Shown one piece after another: positions 54,376-64,000 of a DNA stretch of 64,000 nucleotides; position 1 is the stretch's first letter; the number at the start of each line of letters is the position of its first letter. The position numbers and the translations under genes are program-made. Origin of the DNA: Ophthalmolycus amberensis (Eukaryota > Chordata > Actinopteri > Perciformes > Zoarcidae); contig JAFEUB010000966.1 of assembly GCA_024529925.1 (NCBI GenBank), forward strand, positions 295,001 through 359,000, read 5' to 3'. The notes beneath the pieces are model-generated. The model was not told the origin of the DNA. It saw only the letters and a list, made by a program, of their open reading frames with translations, and did no database searches.

Positions 54376-55311
54376 GAAAAAAAGGAGCAAATATAACTTA
54401 TGAAGATCGCTGATCCCTTTTTTTTTTTTTACCGCAGATACTAATTGCTAATCCTTGATGATCAATATTGGCAGATATAGATCCCTTATTTTTGTTTCAT
54501 TATAGCAGCTATTATACACTGAAATCAGTGTAAACCATTAAAAATTCTAAATGTTATCCTTTTACTTTGTTATAGTGAGTTATAGTGTTTTTTTCTTCAT
54601 GAAAACGCACAATTCTAATGATTGAAATAAAAAGATTGTGTTATTGATTAAAACAAATGTTGTCATTAGTGGTTTTAATGATGAGCTGATTAGAGCCAGT
54701 GTAAACAGGTCATCATTTCCACTCTAATATCTATTTATGCTGCTGTGACAACAACTATGTGTATTAAAAGTTCTCACAAAAACTTCACGTGAACACATCG
54801 TGATGACGTGATCATTTACCTCCGACCCACATTCATTTAGGTACGGATGGATGATAGTGGTCCATTACACCACTAGAGCTAAAGTGAAACTTATTTATGC
54901 TCTCTTCAAAGCCTCCATATCCAATGGCAAAAAACAGTATAGTACAGTGCTGTATTGTGTACATGTGTGCTTACTGTATTTTTAAAGCAGGTGAACCATC
55001 GTGAACAGCTTTGTCCAGTGTCAACATCAACAGTTTGGTAACATGTTCAGCCCCCAATGGACAAAAAAAATGCATTTGAACTGTTTTCAGCATTGACAAT
55101 ATCCCATAATTGAAGTGACAGGTTATCAGTTTTAAAACTGCAGCTGTGTGTGTCGTGTGAAATGTAGGCTCCTCAATTTGCATGTTCGGTGCTTTTTTCT
55201 CTCTCGCAGTTGTACCCTGGACTCATAAGCTTGCTTGTAAGTGGTCATAAAGTTGAATAATTTGATGAATGTACAAAAAGTCATCTGTTTTACACATTCC
55301 CATCCCACTGC

Positions 55312-55328
55312 AAAAAAAAAAAAAAAAA
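55312..55328. repeat. Poly-A tract (17)
   Basis: Uninterrupted A run about 250 bp upstream of the microexon. It could be the tail of a retrotransposed fragment or chance. Confidence 0.85.
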
Positions 55329-55539
55329 GCCCCAAAAAACATCTCGTACAATTTAAGACCTGATTAATCTGTCTTTTTTTCCAACAGGCTCATGTGTGAC
55401 GCGGTGTTTGTTTCTCTGTTCCTAAAAGCTTCTGATTGAATGTTTTGTGTGTTTCTTCCACTAACCCCGTGCTCTTCTTAAGCTGTTGTGTGACTGTTAC
55501 AAAATAAAGACTTTTCCCGGGTTATCACATCATTAATCT

Positions 55540-55584
55540 GTTCTTTCTTTTCTCTTTCTCTCTTCCCTTCATGCCTAAAAATAG
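55540..55584 (+). promoter_or_regulatory. adgrl3: Neuronal-type microexon 3' splice region (pyrimidine tract, UGC, AG)
   Basis: A strong CT tract (about 55540-55570) is followed by ATGCCTAAAAATAG, so the AG is separated from the pyrimidine tract. A TGC lies in between, at 55572-55574. This layout, with a UGC motif between the pyrimidine tract and the acceptor, is the known signature of SRRM4/nSR100-dependent neuronal microexons. That the same regulator acts here is inferred from the layout. Confidence 0.6.
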
Positions 55585-55599
55585 AAGTGGAACAAAAAG
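55585..55599 (+). CDS. adgrl3: adgrl3 alternative 15-nt microexon encoding the KVEQK insert
   Basis: AAGTGGAACAAAAAG lies between AG (55583-55584) and a donor GTAACT (55600-55605). Spliced between exon 3 (ending in phase 1, A) and exon 4 (starting TA), it gives AAA-GTG-GAA-CAA-AAA-GTA. The hinge then reads VPY-KVEQK-VFLCPG, instead of VPY-IFLCPG without it. KVEQK is exactly the five-residue alternative insert known between the lectin and olfactomedin domains of vertebrate latrophilins (splice site A), reported to weaken teneurin binding. Its length is a multiple of three, so both isoforms stay in frame. It is too short for ORF or gene prediction to find. Confidence rests on the exact peptide, exact phase and flanking splice signals; whether and where it is used needs RNA evidence. 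Confidence 0.93.
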
Positions 55600-58094
55600 G
55601 TAACTAAATGCCAACAACTTTTCTTTTTCATCTGCACTTTCATTTGGGCGGAGGCTTTTTGTTTTTGTTTGTGGGTGACGGGGAGCTAAAGCAGGTGTGG
55701 GTTTTGTGTTCATTGTGCGGTTCATTGGAGAGGTTAAACATGCCATTCATGGGGACATTTGATTGATCAGGGAGACGGTGTTAGAAAAACACCTAATTAG
55801 CTAAATGCTTTCTCTCATTTAGTCTTTGTGCCAAGCTGCAGCATCCAAAACAGTTACTATCGCACTGGACCTTCCTTCCTCGTTCATCAACAGTAACACA
55901 GATTGACATATATGCCACATATATGATAATTCTTCAGGGTGAGGTAATTACAGACCTGCTCTCCAGTGGAATCCCATAACCCGGGGGTGTGTTTTTATTC
56001 CCTTTAATAAAAGAAGATTATTCCAGCTCTGCTTTATCAGCTGCATACTATTAAAGGAGACGGCTATACAGGGTGATCAATAGTTTGTCCAATAAGCTGT
56101 CAGCATTTTTGATTATAGCTCCAACATGATGATGGCTATAACCTTCAGGGACTTCCTCGTCAATACTGGAGACAGATCACAGCATCGTCACATTATTATT
56201 TTTATCAGCACCGCGCGATGCTGCAGAACATGTATTAAATCTTTACTCCTGCCCCAGGAGCGTCGTGTTTGTGGTGTTATCTTCCTACATGAGTTGGAAT
56301 AGTGTCCTTTTGTCGGGCGTTAACTATACAAAGCTGAATTTCAGTCAAAGTTGGAAATGGAATCGTTAAACAGGAGTCAATAGTTCTGCTTTAATAGCTG
56401 GTGCAATAAAGTCTCATAGTAGTCATGAATTAATGACATAACACTGAAATCTGTGGCAAAGAGAATGAGCAATGAAGCTGAAAGGGGGGTTCAAAACATT
56501 TCATAGAGACGTCTGTTGCTGCTAAGGTAACAGTTTTATTCCCCATGAAAGCCATGATTGCTTTTGTGTCACTTCTCTAATACATTTCACTCCTCCATGC
56601 TTACGTCGTTAAAAAGCATATTTTACAGTGCTGTCGGTACAAAGCCTGACCTTCACTGACCCTGACAACGCGCACAAACGGCCCTCTTAGCATTTAGCGG
56701 AGCAACCGCTGAGACGTGTGTGCCAAGGCGTTGTGTCAACAGGACGCATTTCTCTCGCCACGTTTTTTCACCTGCATGTTGAATCTTAAGAGATTGCAAG
56801 GGAGAGAAGCCTCCGTGTGCGCTGTCTCTTTCTCCTCCTTCCCCTCGGAGTGTGCAGCTTTTTACCTCCCGACGGATCTGCGGCGAGAACCTGTCAGCGT
56901 TGTCAGGCTCCTGGCCCATTACAGTGAAAGGAGCCTTGACACACACTTTGTTTTTATATGTGTGATTTACTGTAGGGCCCAAACCGGTGGAAACAGGGAA
57001 AGTTATACTGTGCAAATCCTTTCTTTCTTTCTATCAGACTTCGGCCAGTTTGTCTCTTTTTGTCTCTTTTTTTTTGATGAATAATATTCTTTTGTGTGAA
57101 TAAAGACATATCTAATGTGTTCTGATGTTGTAGTTTTAAGATGAGTATTTTAACGTACTCAATGTAATCCTGACATAACATTCTAATTGCCTCAGTCCAA
57201 GATAATCCATAATCAACTGATATTAGCTTTTGCAAAGGGTTTCCACTATTGACCTGCTCCAGCAGTATATTCTTGGCCTGGCTTTATCCGATTTGTGTAC
57301 AAACCAGTTCACGTTTCATTTGTTTACTGTGTGATATTGTAAATCCTGCTGCAGACTAAAAATGTCATGTTGGGGGGGGGGAAATAATGGACAGGCAATT
57401 ATTATGTTGATGATGTAATTACTGTATTTGTGTCTTTTCTTTTCTATCTCCTAAAGGGCAGCCAATAATTAAGGCGTAGCTATTTATCCAAATCTTTTAA
57501 CTTTGGGTTGGTCTGTTTTATACTATCTATTAAAAAAGTGTCACGAGTGTTTTAATGAAAGAAAAGTGTTTTTTTCTGTTGCAATTATATGTAATTCAGT
57601 AGACACGTACTGAAAAGCCACTTTGTAAAGAGAAACCAACAAACGGCAATGTGTGTAAGTGCATGTGGGAGAGTCGTGGTAAGTTTATCATCATCGTCTG
57701 CCTTGTTTCTGCTCTACATTAAGTCAGAAGAAATAACCCTCATTTACTGTGTTCACCCCGACCCCCCGAGTCTGTTCCTTCAGTGATATTGTAAACTACC
57801 GGTAATTGCCTCAAGGCCGAGAGACTAACTGACTTGGAAGTATCTAAAAATATTGTATATTTCCTGTTTAACTTTTATTTTCATGTCACAACATTTACAG
57901 TCTGTAATCTTTTCCGCATTTAATTGAATCATCCCGACACCAATGAAGAGAGTGTGACTCAATAACTCGGTCCTTCCCAGTGGAGAAGACTTCAACTTCA
58001 ATGTATTTGCATCCAGTTGCTGTTTTACGTTATTGATGGATAATACCTGCCAATGTAACTCTGTACTTGTCTTTCCCCTATTTTGGCTCCTCAG
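55600..58094 (+). other. adgrl3: adgrl3 intron 3, part downstream of the microexon (2.5 kb)
   Basis: Runs from the microexon donor (GTAACT) to the exon 4 acceptor (TTGGCTCCTCAG, ending 58094). It contains AT-rich sequence, a short poly-G run near 57373-57381, and a stretch at about 55960-56250 that looks like a conserved non-coding element by composition. No exon or RNA gene was recognised. Confidence 0.85.
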
Positions 58095-58895
58095 TATTCC
58101 TGTGCCCAGGGCTTCTGCGCAGGGTGTACCAGAGTGAGCACCTCTTTGAATCGGACCACCAGTCGGGAGCCTGGTGCAAAGACCCTCTCCAAGCCTCCGA
58201 TAAGATTTACTACATGCCCTGGACACCCTACCGCACTGACACACTGACCGAATATTCCTCCAAAGAAGACTTTATCGCCGGAAGGCCGACAACGACCTAC
58301 AAACTCCCACATCGCGTGGACGGGACGGGCTTCGTGGTGTATGACGGGGCGCTGTTCTTCAACAAGGAGCGCACACGCAACATTGTCAAGTTTGACCTGC
58401 GAACTCGCATCAAGAGCGGCGAGGCCATCATCGCCAACGCCAACTACCACGACACGTCTCCATACCGCTGGGGAGGGAAGTCGGACATTGACTTGGCCGT
58501 GGACGAAAATGGCCTTTGGGTGATTTATGCCACCGAGCAAAACAACGGGCGGATTGTCATCAGCCAGCTCAATCCTTACACGTTACGCGTTGAGGGGACC
58601 TGGGACACCGCTTACGACAAGCGCTCGGCATCCAACGCCTTTATGATCTGTGGAATCTTGTATGTGGTGAAGTCGGTGTACGAGGACGATGACAATGAGG
58701 CAACGGGGAACAAGATCGACTACATCTACAACACAGAGCTAAGCAAAGACGGCTCCTTCGACATCCCGTTCCCCAACTCCTATCAGTACATCGCCGCAGT
58801 GGATTACAATCCCAGGGACAACCTGCTGTACGTTTGGAACAATTACCACGTCGTGAAGTACTCTCTGGACTTCGGAGCGTTGGACAACAGACTCG
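58095..58895 (+). CDS. adgrl3: adgrl3 exon 4: olfactomedin domain
   Basis: This 801-nt exon encodes the end of residue 127 through residue 393 and the first base of codon 394, which is nearly the whole olfactomedin domain. In this family that domain forms a five-bladed beta-propeller which binds FLRT proteins. Visible hallmarks are SGAWCKDPLQASDKIYYMPW, HRVDGTGFVVYDGALFFNK, YHDTSPYRWGGKSDIDLAVD, ENGLWVIYATEQNNG, SASNAFMICGILYVVKSVY and AAVDYNPRDNLLYVWNNYH. Cys130 (FLCPG) and Cys312 (FMICG) align with the conserved domain disulfide. The wording (GLLRRVYQSEHLFESDHQ, YEDDDNEATGNK) is that of ADGRL3. The acceptor is TCCTCAG (ending 58094) and the donor GTAAGA (58896). Reading through the donor meets a stop at 58967-58969. 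The true product starts at the ATG at 625, not at the in-intron ATG at 58067. Confidence 0.98.
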
Positions 58896-59652
58896 GTAAG
58901 ACCAACTTATTATTATTGTGTTTTTTACGCATACATTCTGGAACAGAGCTCGCATTTAAATTACTTTAATGTCTGCAGTCAGATAATGACATTGGTACAT
59001 CTAGCCATCCTTACATTTGGTTCAGCGGAAAATATTGGGGGGAAAAAAATACTGGCCACATTGTCATGATTATTATATGGAATTGAGTGAATTCATTTTT
59101 TATATACTTTGTGATCCGCTGACCTTTCCTCGACATCAACCAGGTTTCCACCTAACCTTATCAAATACTATCTAAATGTACGTGGTCAATTATTGTGCAA
59201 ATTCCTTCCCCAGGGGATGAACGTAGACCCTCAAAAATAATTCAGCTGACATCACCAGCAGGCGTTGTCCTGTATAAACCCAAAGCAGAAGCAGGATACA
59301 AGGCAATGTAACTATAGAACGCTAAAAAGGCAAAAAGCAAGACAAAACTGGGGTGTAAACAAAAGAAAGTACAAATTAAGACAAAAAAAACACAAGAAGA
59401 CAAGATAGAACAGTACGATAGATAGGTAGAACAAGCTACATGTTTAGCCTCGTTAATTACAAGGCTCGAAGACAATCAGCATGGCATTTGGTTTGCTCCA
59501 CACGTTTGTATATTTTGGGATACAGAGAACAGCTTGGCATGGCAAGCTTTTGCGATAATTGGCCTTGATGGAATGCTGCTCGACGTGTCAACTCTGTAGT
59601 TCTACTTATTGCCGAAGTGGAATGAAGTTAATAACCTGAGAGAGATTCTGTG

Positions 59653-59683
<31 letters not shown>

Positions 59684-59715
59684 CGATCGATAGATAGATA
59701 GATCGATAGATAGAT
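59653..59715. repeat. (GATA)n microsatellite with GATC interruptions
   Basis: About fifteen GATA units with three GATC variants. It abuts the LINE remnant to its right and most likely began as that element's 3' tandem tail, then expanded. Confidence 0.95.
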
Positions 59716-59895
59716 GTATACTTTATTCATCCCCAGGGGGAAATTAGTTTGTAGCAGCAGCAAACGAAGTTACAGAGTAAGCATAAAAATATGAAAGATG
59801 CTCAATATATACAATACAATGAGATAACAGAGCAGAATATAATCAAATTTAAAGAAAATATACATACAAATACATAGAAGTTGTTAGTATGAAAC
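59716..59895 (-). mobile_element. 3' tail of a 5'-truncated LINE (CR1/L2/Rex1-like)
   Basis: On the minus strand the stretch ends CCCCTGGGGATGAATAAAGT followed by ATAC and a TCTA-type tandem tail. This terminal phrase (GGGGAT-AATAAAGTAT followed by tetranucleotide repeats) is typical of non-LTR elements of the CR1/L2/Rex1 group in fish. The copy is short, AT-rich upstream of the tail, and lacks reverse transcriptase, as expected of a 5'-truncated insertion. The left limit in element terms (right limit here) is approximate. The family assignment is from recognition of the tail only. Confidence 0.7.
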
Positions 59896-60358
59896 CATAG
59901 TTAGCAGTCACATGAAAGAAGAAAATATTTGTCATTCACAAAACTGTGTTTTCTTGATGCCTGTACCGCATTGGGGCGTTTAACACTGCAAGTAGTTCAC
60001 ATGTTGTATTTCAGCCACAAGCCAACATTTTATCCTCACTCTAGCTGTTGCCTTTGCAGAGGAACAAGCGCTCACATAAGACTTCCAAAAACTCTCTTGA
60101 AAAGTCTAATTCCTCCCCTCCATTGTTCTTTTCATAAATTGGTGCTTGTTGTGAAGCATGAAACTGGGAAAAAAAAAACCCTGTTTTGACACACCATGGT
60201 AATTCTTTGCGCTATCTCATCAACAGCTCGAGTCACAAATGTCACAAGTTATTTGAGTGTGAAGTCCCTACCTCTGCTTTCTCCTCTGGAGCTTTCTCTA
60301 CCTGCCGCTTGCCAGTTTCATTTATTTTCCTTCGCTGGCTGCTGCTCTACCCCAACTC

Positions 60359-60374
60359 TTTTTTTTTTTTTTTT
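60359..60374. repeat. Poly-T tract
   Basis: T run of about 16 in intron 4, preceded by a pyrimidine-rich stretch. Confidence 0.85.
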
Positions 60375-61602
60375 GAGAAATACACGGAGTCCTGCTTCAA
60401 CACTCCCCTTAATGTATTCATTCATTCAGTGACCATGCTTACAGGGTTTGGCACAGCTACTCGTAATATAATTTGTTGTAGTTAAGGAGAGTGAAATGAG
60501 CTTTCTGTATTAAATGATTATCCGTCACTTTTTTTTAGCAGCGATACACAATGAGCACACATATGTACACCGCACCACACGCCGCTAATTCACATGCAGA
60601 TGCGAATCCTCCGCATGAGACTGCGATGTTGTGTTTCTGGCTGCCGTTGTGCAGGATGAGCTGCCCAGTAAAGAGGCTGCTGCATGAATATAGACAGTGA
60701 AATGTTGCATTAAGTGGATGGATGGAGGCAAAGAACAAATATAAATGTCAAGATAAACAGCCTGATAAGAAATGAAGGAGTGATTGAATGGACTGCAAAC
60801 CATTTCATTTGATCAACTCCCAAACCAAATACAACAAAAGAGAGAATGCAGACTTATTCTGGTGCGATCAAGTATATTTTTTAAATTTTTCACACAATTG
60901 TCTCACTAGGCGCCTAATTATGAGATTGTAGGATCGTTACCACGGAATTGGTTAATTCAGCGTCAGTGTGGACCACTTCACCACACACCAATGAGTCCGT
61001 ACACTGCTGATTCATAATGTTTAAGCCATTTACACGCCAGTGAGAGTGTGCATGGATCACATAGAAGAATGTGTGATGGAGGAAAACTGGAAACTTACAG
61101 CAACAATGGCTGCAGTGAAAGAGACACAAAGGATTTTAAAATCACATGTCTTTTACCAAGAAAACAAAAACACTTTTCCTAGTTTGGCCCGAAGCAAAGT
61201 AAATTTAGCCAGCACACGTATGTAGGTAGTGCTTTCCTTTTGCTGCAAATACAATTCAGTGTCGGTGATCATTGTGCGTGTTGACTCTCCCAGAAAGGTC
61301 TCATTGTGTGCTCTAACACGAGCTCATTTCACCCCGCTCCACGAGCAAGCCTGACCTGCCATACAAGTAGAGCATGGCATGTTGGCAACAGAGCAGGAGA
61401 GAAATGGCCAGGCCGCAGCTTGAGCCCGCTACCGTATGCCCAACCACATGGGCCAGGGCACTGCACCTGCTACAGGGCAGTTGGCAGCGACAGGGTTATG
61501 ATATCTGGAACGGCACAGAAAGCAGTACCGGGGACTTCTAAGAGTCGTATTGTGTTTAATTGTTTGTGAATTTGAACTCTTTCAGCAAATGATAATTTAG
61601 TA

Positions 61603-61615
61603 CCCCCCCCCCCCC
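61603..61615. repeat. Poly-C tract (13)
   Basis: Uninterrupted C run in intron 4. Confidence 0.9.
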
Positions 61616-63832
61616 AATATTTTGGGAGGAAAAAAAAGATACGTATTTTTCCCACTTTTAGAATACTCCCAAAACATAATCCTGTGCTTATCTGTGCAGT
61701 TGCTGAAGTATAGTCAACAGACAGAGCAATATTCTTTTCAAGGACGGATGATCTATGCCCAAGAGTGCTTCCATGACAACTCCATTGATAATTAAATTCA
61801 CTGAATTGGCGATAAAGACTGTGCTGCACAGACTATTAGCAGGCAGATATAAAAGCTCTCACACCATTAATCCATTTCACATGATCACATTCAATGCAGA
61901 GTGTGTGCAAGGACAACTGGGAAATTGCTCTATGATCTTTTTTTTTTGAAACATAAAAGAAATATACAGCATATACAACAGTTGAAGAGCCAGTAGACAA
62001 AAAAAAAAAGTATCTCCCTATTAGTAAATGGAAATTTTGCAAACTCATTTGCGAAGGCCGTAGTGGGCTCGCTCGAGGTTGCCGATCTTCTGAAAGTAAT
62101 TGTCCCCCAACCATGACCCAGTTCTGCAGATCCGCCTGCATTTAGAGTGTTCTCCCTCTTCCATCGCGGTGTGGTTCCGCTCCATCGTCCCCCTCCACCG
62201 AGGAGAGTTAGTGGATTGTTCGCGAGACGCGCAGAGGCTTGCAAAAACACCTCTGATGGGAAAGGTTGCTGTGAAATCATCGTCGAGATAGCAAGTGTTA
62301 TAATTGATACTGACCAGGCAGTCACCTTTTGAATTGTTCCATCAAAACCAGTACATCAGCTGAACAGCTTCTTACCGAAAGCAAACCATCCATCCATTCT
62401 CTTGATTTCCACACACATGTGAAAACTTCACACACAAACACATGTGCACAGGACTTCATAGAATCCAGATAATAAGAAAAAAATGGACCTTCCCTCAGCA
62501 TAAGGAGAAAAAAAGCTAACAATAACAAAAGAAAACCCTGCAGTACTGTTTCCTTTAACTTTCCTGGAGGCATTACTGCTGGACCCTGGCCTCACCTTTA
62601 CCAGAATAACCTCTGAGCTGTCTGCCACAGCGAGCACGAAGGCGCTGGCTGCACTCAGGACTCGACTTTTTACAGAATACAGCAGGCAGTATCTCTGAGA
62701 TGTTCCCTTCAGCTCACATTCCAGTGAGACGACGTCTCAGTGACTCTTCAGTTGGTCTCATAGATACAGCCATCGTCTGGCATTCCTGTCATTTTTTTTG
62801 CCACATGTTGCCATCTGGCCAAGGCACGGTGCCAGCGCCGCTAGGCCTGGAGAAAGCCGGCAGACGTGGTGTCCCGGCCTTCATGCCGAAGCAGCTGATG
62901 TTTTGGAAGCTCAAGCCCGTCTTTGGCTCTGTTTGGAAGTGCCCGACACATGCTAAATTGATTAAGACTGTCTAAGCAGTAAATGCTGGCTGGCAGCGTC
63001 TGGTGGAGATAATCTTGAGTGGGACTCAGTGTGCTCTTAAAGGCACAAACTGCTGTCCCTTCTGGCTCCGTTCCCTATGCACTGGCCTCCCAGTACCTGT
63101 CATGCTGCTTTTTGGTTGATACATTTTGACGCGTTACTGTATGGATCCAAGTGAAACCCTGCAGTTGTCTTACGTCATCGTCGGACCTTTTCTTTCTCGA
63201 TGACAAAGCTTGGAGAAATATCTCGCTTAGTGAACGGCCTTTTGCGTGCTGCATGAATCCCCCTTTTTGATGTCGAGGCTGAGAAATGTAGGCTACATGC
63301 TTATTTGCGGGCTACGCACTTAACACATGCCTGGTGCACCTCCCGCAGAGGGCAATTCTCTTCGAGGGGAAAGTGCAAGGTTTAGGATTATAGTCTGGAA
63401 TGATTTTTCTAACACATGTACACACATGCGCGCGCTCACACAAACACATGCACCGTCGTCTTGCAAACCCTTTAATGCTGCAACACAATGGGGCCCTGTT
63501 CGTAAGGCAGCTTTAGATTTTGTGTTTTGCTCATCTTAGCTTACTTGTGTAATATTTCTGGATTTTGAATGAGACCTTTGAGGTGGCGAGCTCATGTTTC
63601 AAGCGGTCCACAGCATGTCCGCTCGTTCTGTGCGAGACCCCATTATACATCACATGGGTTTGTCTGGTGTCCCCTCCTCCTGGCTGGCCATCCATCATGG
63701 GCCTTGGCAGCTCTACCTTCATCCGGAAATCACACACAGATCACCTGTGTGGTTTGAGGGCTGGCAGGCAATCCCTCAATTAAGGCCAGCAAACCTATCC
63801 ATCTCTCCTGACATGTACAGAAAAGGGGGGAC

Positions 63833-63847
63833 GGGGGGGGGGGGGGG
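63833..63847. repeat. Poly-G tract (15)
   Basis: Uninterrupted G run preceded by GGGGGGAC. It lies about 115 bp upstream of the candidate exon 5 acceptor. Confidence 0.9.
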
Positions 63848-63963
63848 ACACACTTATGCAGAAAAGAAAAAGCTTTTATGTGGTTTGAACATTTTGGGTG
63901 AATAGGGATTATAAGACACAAGTGAATTTTTACTTACTTACTAACGCACGTGTTTCCCCTCAG

Positions 63964-64000
63964 CTATCCCCACATCGCCGATCAGCTGTGCAGTGTGTGA
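63964..64000 (+). CDS. adgrl3: Candidate start of the next adgrl3 exon (cut by the window edge)
   Basis: The acceptor is well formed: a perfect TACTAAC branch-point consensus at 63939-63945, then a pyrimidine stretch ending CCCCTCAG at 63963. Joined in phase 1 to exon 4 it stays open to the window end, reading A-IPTSPISCAVC. I do not recognise this peptide from ADGRL3, whose region after the olfactomedin domain is a variable, alternatively spliced Ser/Thr-rich linker. It may be a fish-specific or alternative linker exon, or a decoy site. Twelve open codons alone are weak evidence. Confidence 0.35.

Larger units (their letters stand above)
43877..55584 (+). other. adgrl3: adgrl3 intron 3, part upstream of the microexon (11.7 kb)
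   Basis: This part holds poly-G (45601-45617), poly-C (46901-46915, 47537-47553), a CT-rich belt (about 46100-46265), a compound AC/GC tract (50523-50555), a purine-rich belt (about 53000-53070) and a CGGATC-repeat fragment (54319-54375). No coding gene or RNA gene was recognised. The sequence just before 55585 is the splice-regulatory region of the microexon. Confidence 0.85.
58896..63963 (+). other. adgrl3: adgrl3 intron 4 (about 5.1 kb)
   Basis: Starts with GTAAGA. It contains a GATA microsatellite joined to a LINE 3' tail (59653-59895), a T16-type run near 60359, poly-C (61603-61615) and poly-G (63833-63847). No coding sequence was recognised. Its right end is set by a candidate acceptor at 63962-63963 and is less certain than the other intron ends. 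Confidence 0.7.

Noticed and set aside
58091..58955. Long minus-strand ORFs opposite exon 4 (up to 149 codons)
   Set aside because: They are antisense shadows of a GC-rich coding exon. No domain is recognisable.
58067..58969. A 300-codon ORF taken as a free-standing olfactomedin protein
   Set aside because: Its first nine codons lie in intron 3, before the acceptor at 58094, and its last 24 or so lie past the donor at 58896. The middle is adgrl3 exon 4.
63594..63905. A peptide with HHG and downstream Tyr/Pro slightly resembling the mammalian ADGRL3 linker after the olfactomedin domain
   Set aside because: No acceptor AG precedes it in the needed phase and the resemblance is limited to a few residues, so it is treated as chance.

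Overview
The window is a stretch of a ray-finned fish (teleost) nuclear genome. It lies inside the 5' half of one large, intron-rich gene on the + strand, the adhesion GPCR latrophilin-3 (adgrl3, formerly lphn3). The spliced exons give a protein that matches vertebrate ADGRL3 nearly residue for residue. It matches latrophilin-1 and -2 less well: for example, exon 2 opens with FSRAPIPMAVV and exon 4 contains LLRRVYQSEHLFESDHQ. A teleost source is inferred from interspersed repeats I recognise from fish genomes, the many CA/TG microsatellites and the numerous long poly-C/poly-G tracts. I cannot tell which teleost co-orthologue (adgrl3.1 or adgrl3.2) it is.

Layout: 1-455 is 5' flank, probably the end of an upstream intron. 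At 456-679 lies the first coding exon: 5' UTR, then a start codon at 625 and a signal peptide. Intron 1 (680-19075) follows. Exon 2 (19076-19289) holds most of the SUEL/rhamnose-binding-type lectin domain, and intron 2 (19290-43766) separates it from exon 3 (43767-43876), the rest of the lectin domain. Intron 3 (43877-58094) contains a 15-nt in-frame microexon at 55585-55599 encoding the KVEQK insert. Exon 4 (58095-58895) holds essentially the whole olfactomedin domain. Intron 4 (58896 to about 63963) ends at a good candidate splice acceptor near the right edge. The GAIN domain, the seven-helix region and the cytoplasmic tail lie beyond the window.

The exons join in frame (intron phases 1, 2, 1, 1) to give 393 complete codons, or 398 with the microexon. 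The encoded part is the secreted-side adhesive head of a synaptic receptor. In this family the lectin domain binds teneurins and the olfactomedin domain binds FLRT proteins. The microexon sits in the hinge between these two domains.

Everything else is non-coding: microsatellites, homopolymer runs, a LINE 3' tail with a GATA-type tail, and several degenerate interspersed repeats. A few stretches look like conserved non-coding elements by composition only. I found no second protein-coding gene, tRNA, rRNA or CRISPR array. The most notable item is the 15-nt microexon, which is far too short for ORF-based annotation and has a neuronal-type splice context (a UGC motif between a pyrimidine tract and the acceptor).
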